From Propionivibrio soli (GTDB lineage Bacteria > Pseudomonadota > Gammaproteobacteria > Burkholderiales > Rhodocyclaceae), in contig NZ_JANZKY010000012.1 in NCBI RefSeq assembly GCF_025770765.1, positions 1 to 64,000 of the forward strand: DNA of 64,000 bases. The letters run 5' to 3'. Made by a program: the position numbers and the translations under genes. Below are positions 62,819 through 64,000 of this stretch, piece after piece (the stretch's first letter is position 1; each line of letters starts with the position of its first letter). The notes under the pieces were generated by a model. It was not told the DNA's origin. It was given only the letters and a program-made list of their open reading frames with translations, and ran no database searches.

Positions 62819-64000
62819 CTAAAGGTGTGAGACGAATTGACGAATCCGGTGCGCGGCTTCCAGGCAGTCAGCAAGCGGGGCCACGAGCGCAATGCGCACG
62901 AAGCCAGCGCCCGGGTTGACGCCGCCAGCATCGCGGGCGAGGAAACTGCCCGGTAGAACATAGACATTATAATCAGCGACCAGGGCACGGGCGAACTCGG
63001 TGTCCGCCATCGGTGTTCTCGCCCACAGGTAGAAGCTTGCGTCGGGCATGCCTGTGCCGAGGACTTCGGCCAACAATGGCGTCACCGCTTCAAACTTCTC
63101 GCGGTATTGCCGGCGGTTGGCAACGACGTGGGTTTCCTCTTTCCACGCGGCGATGCTTGCCGCCTGGATCGCTGGGCTCATCGCGCTGCCGTGATACGTG
63201 CGGTAGAGCAGAAACGCCTTCAGGATCGCGGGGTCGCCGGAGACAAAACCTGAGCGCATCCCCGGGACATTGGAACGTTTCGATAGGCTCGAGAGCATGA
63301 TCAAGCGGTCGAAGCCGCGCCCGAGTTGCTTGGCGGCCTGCATGCCGCCAAGCGGCGGGTGGCCTTCTTCGAAGTAGATTTCCGAATAGCATTCATCCGA
63401 AGCAATGACGAAGCCATATTTGTCCGAAAGCGTGAACAACTTCCGCCAATCTTCAAGGTTCAGGACTTTGCCGGTCGGATTTGCTGGCGAACAGACGAAC
63501 ATCAGTTGAACGCGGCGCCATTCGTCCTCGCTCAGACTGTCATAATCGAACGCGTAGCCGTTGCCAGGCAGCGTGTTGAGGAAGCGCGGTTCGGCCCCGG
63601 CAAGGTACGCCGCGCCCTCGTAGATCTGGTAGAACGGATTCGGGCTGACGACCAGCGGCACGTAGCCGCGCGACGGGTCGATGATGGTCTGCGTCAGGGC
63701 GAACAGCGCTTCGCGCGAGCCGTTGATCGGGAGTACCTGCGTGTCCGGGTCGATGCCGGACAATCCATAACGGCGCTCCATCCATTCGACAATTGCCGTG
63801 CGCAGAGCCGGGATGCCGAGCGTGTTAGGATACGACGCCAATCCGCCCAAGGCCTTGGTCAAGGCTCCCTTGATGAAGTCGGGTGTCGGATGCTGAGGTT
63901 CGCCGATCGACAACCGTATTTCCCGCAAGTCTCGATTAGGCGTGGTTCCAGCGAGCAGTTGGCGCAGTTTTTCGAATGGGTAAGTTTGCAGCTTGGTCAG
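62819..64000 (-). CDS. dapC: Succinyldiaminopimelate transaminase (partial)
   Basis: The frame stays open to the right edge (LTKLQTYPFEKLRQLLAG), so the start lies outside; a TTG at 63928 is internal. About 393 residues are visible. A fold-type I aminotransferase: substrate region LSIGEPQHPTPDF, cofactor contacts CSPANPTGKVL and SDECYSEIYFEEG, PLP lysine in SSLSKRSNVPGMRSGFVSG, and a late Arg in GFVRIALVAP. It converts N-succinyl-2-amino-6-oxopimelate to N-succinyl-LL-DAP. First visible gene of the dapC-dapD-pilU-dapE-prmB run. Confidence 0.93.
   Translation of the reverse strand: MTKLQTYPFEKLRQLLAGTTPNRDLREIRLSIGEPQHPTPDFIKGALTKALGGLASYPNTLGIPALRTAIVEWMERRYGLSGIDPDTQVLPINGSREALFALTQTIIDPSRGYVPLVVSPNPFYQIYEGAAYLAGAEPRFLNTLPGNGYAFDYDSLSEDEWRRVQLMFVCSPANPTGKVLNLEDWRKLFTLSDKYGFVIASDECYSEIYFEEGHPPLGGMQAAKQLGRGFDRLIMLSSLSKRSNVPGMRSGFVSGDPAILKAFLLYRTYHGSAMSPAIQAASIAAWKEETHVVANRRQYREKFEAVTPLLAEVLGTGMPDASFYLWARTPMADTEFARALVADYNVYVLPGSFLARDAGGVNPGAGFVRIALVAPLADCLEAAHRIRQFVSHL

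Overview
The window looks like a chromosomal segment of a betaproteobacterium, most likely of the Rhodocyclales (Azoarcus/Thauera/Dechloromonas/Zoogloea type). Reasons: a moderately high-GC coding style; beta-type gene orders such as prfB-lysS, dnaQ-rnhA-methyltransferase next to gloB, bamD divergent from rluD-pgeF, lplT next to alr-radA, and dapC-dapD-pilU-dapE-prmB; a PEP-CTERM (exosortase-sorted) protein with a sigma-54-type promoter; and a high density of cyclic-di-GMP, PAS and HDOD signalling proteins. The placement is inference from gene content; no marker rRNA lies in the window. I found no tRNA, rRNA, CRISPR array, insertion sequence or prophage.

Layout. 1-4.9 kb: end of a chemoreceptor, a PAS-PAS-GGDEF-EAL phosphodiesterase candidate overlapping an HDOD protein, and a PAS-GGDEF protein preceded by a 30-bp palindrome. 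5-13.9 kb: housekeeping genes on the minus strand (metY, a glycine-zipper envelope protein, lysS, prfB with its programmed +1 frameshift, rdgC, dnaQ, rnhA, a methyltransferase) with two small plus-strand genes. 13.9-21.1 kb: gloB, two receiver-domain proteins, a 1151-residue AsmA-like DUF748 protein and rmuC. 21.2-28.2 kb: a FixJ-type regulator and a Cache-like/PAS hybrid histidine kinase directly upstream of a DctP-DctQ-DctM TRAP transporter, which they probably control. 28.2-33.9 kb: a DUF3293 gene, a Ser/Thr-kinase-HDOD-GAF fusion, bamD, rluD and pgeF. 34-38 kb: a minus-strand operon of a DegP-like protease without PDZ domain, a MoxR ATPase, a DUF58 protein and a BatA-like VWA membrane protein.

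38.2-47.4 kb is the accessory part. It holds a PEP-CTERM protein with a putative -24/-12 promoter, a Co/Ni efflux pair (dmeF with an RcnR/DmeR-type repressor and its G-tract operator), the decayed 3' end of a CusA/CzcA-type RND pump with two in-frame amber codons next to an intact heavy-metal two-component system, an ECF sigma/anti-sigma pair with a secreted COG4315 protein, and a CadR-type MerR regulator divergent from a shortened cation transporter. 47.4-64 kb returns to conserved genes: tsaB-rimI-uracil-DNA glycosylase, bacteriohemerythrin, lemA with two TPM-domain genes, lplT, alr-radA, a large FtsX-like permease, and prmB-dapE-pilU-dapD-dapC (lysine/peptidoglycan precursor synthesis with a type IV pilus motor inside).

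I see no single wholly new system that I can prove. The best candidates for follow-up are the kinase-HDOD-GAF fusion, the sigma-54-promoted PEP-CTERM nidogen-like protein, the CadR-controlled transporter lacking its cytoplasmic domain, the orphaned CusRS system beside a dead pump gene, and the perfect palindrome upstream of the PAS-GGDEF gene.
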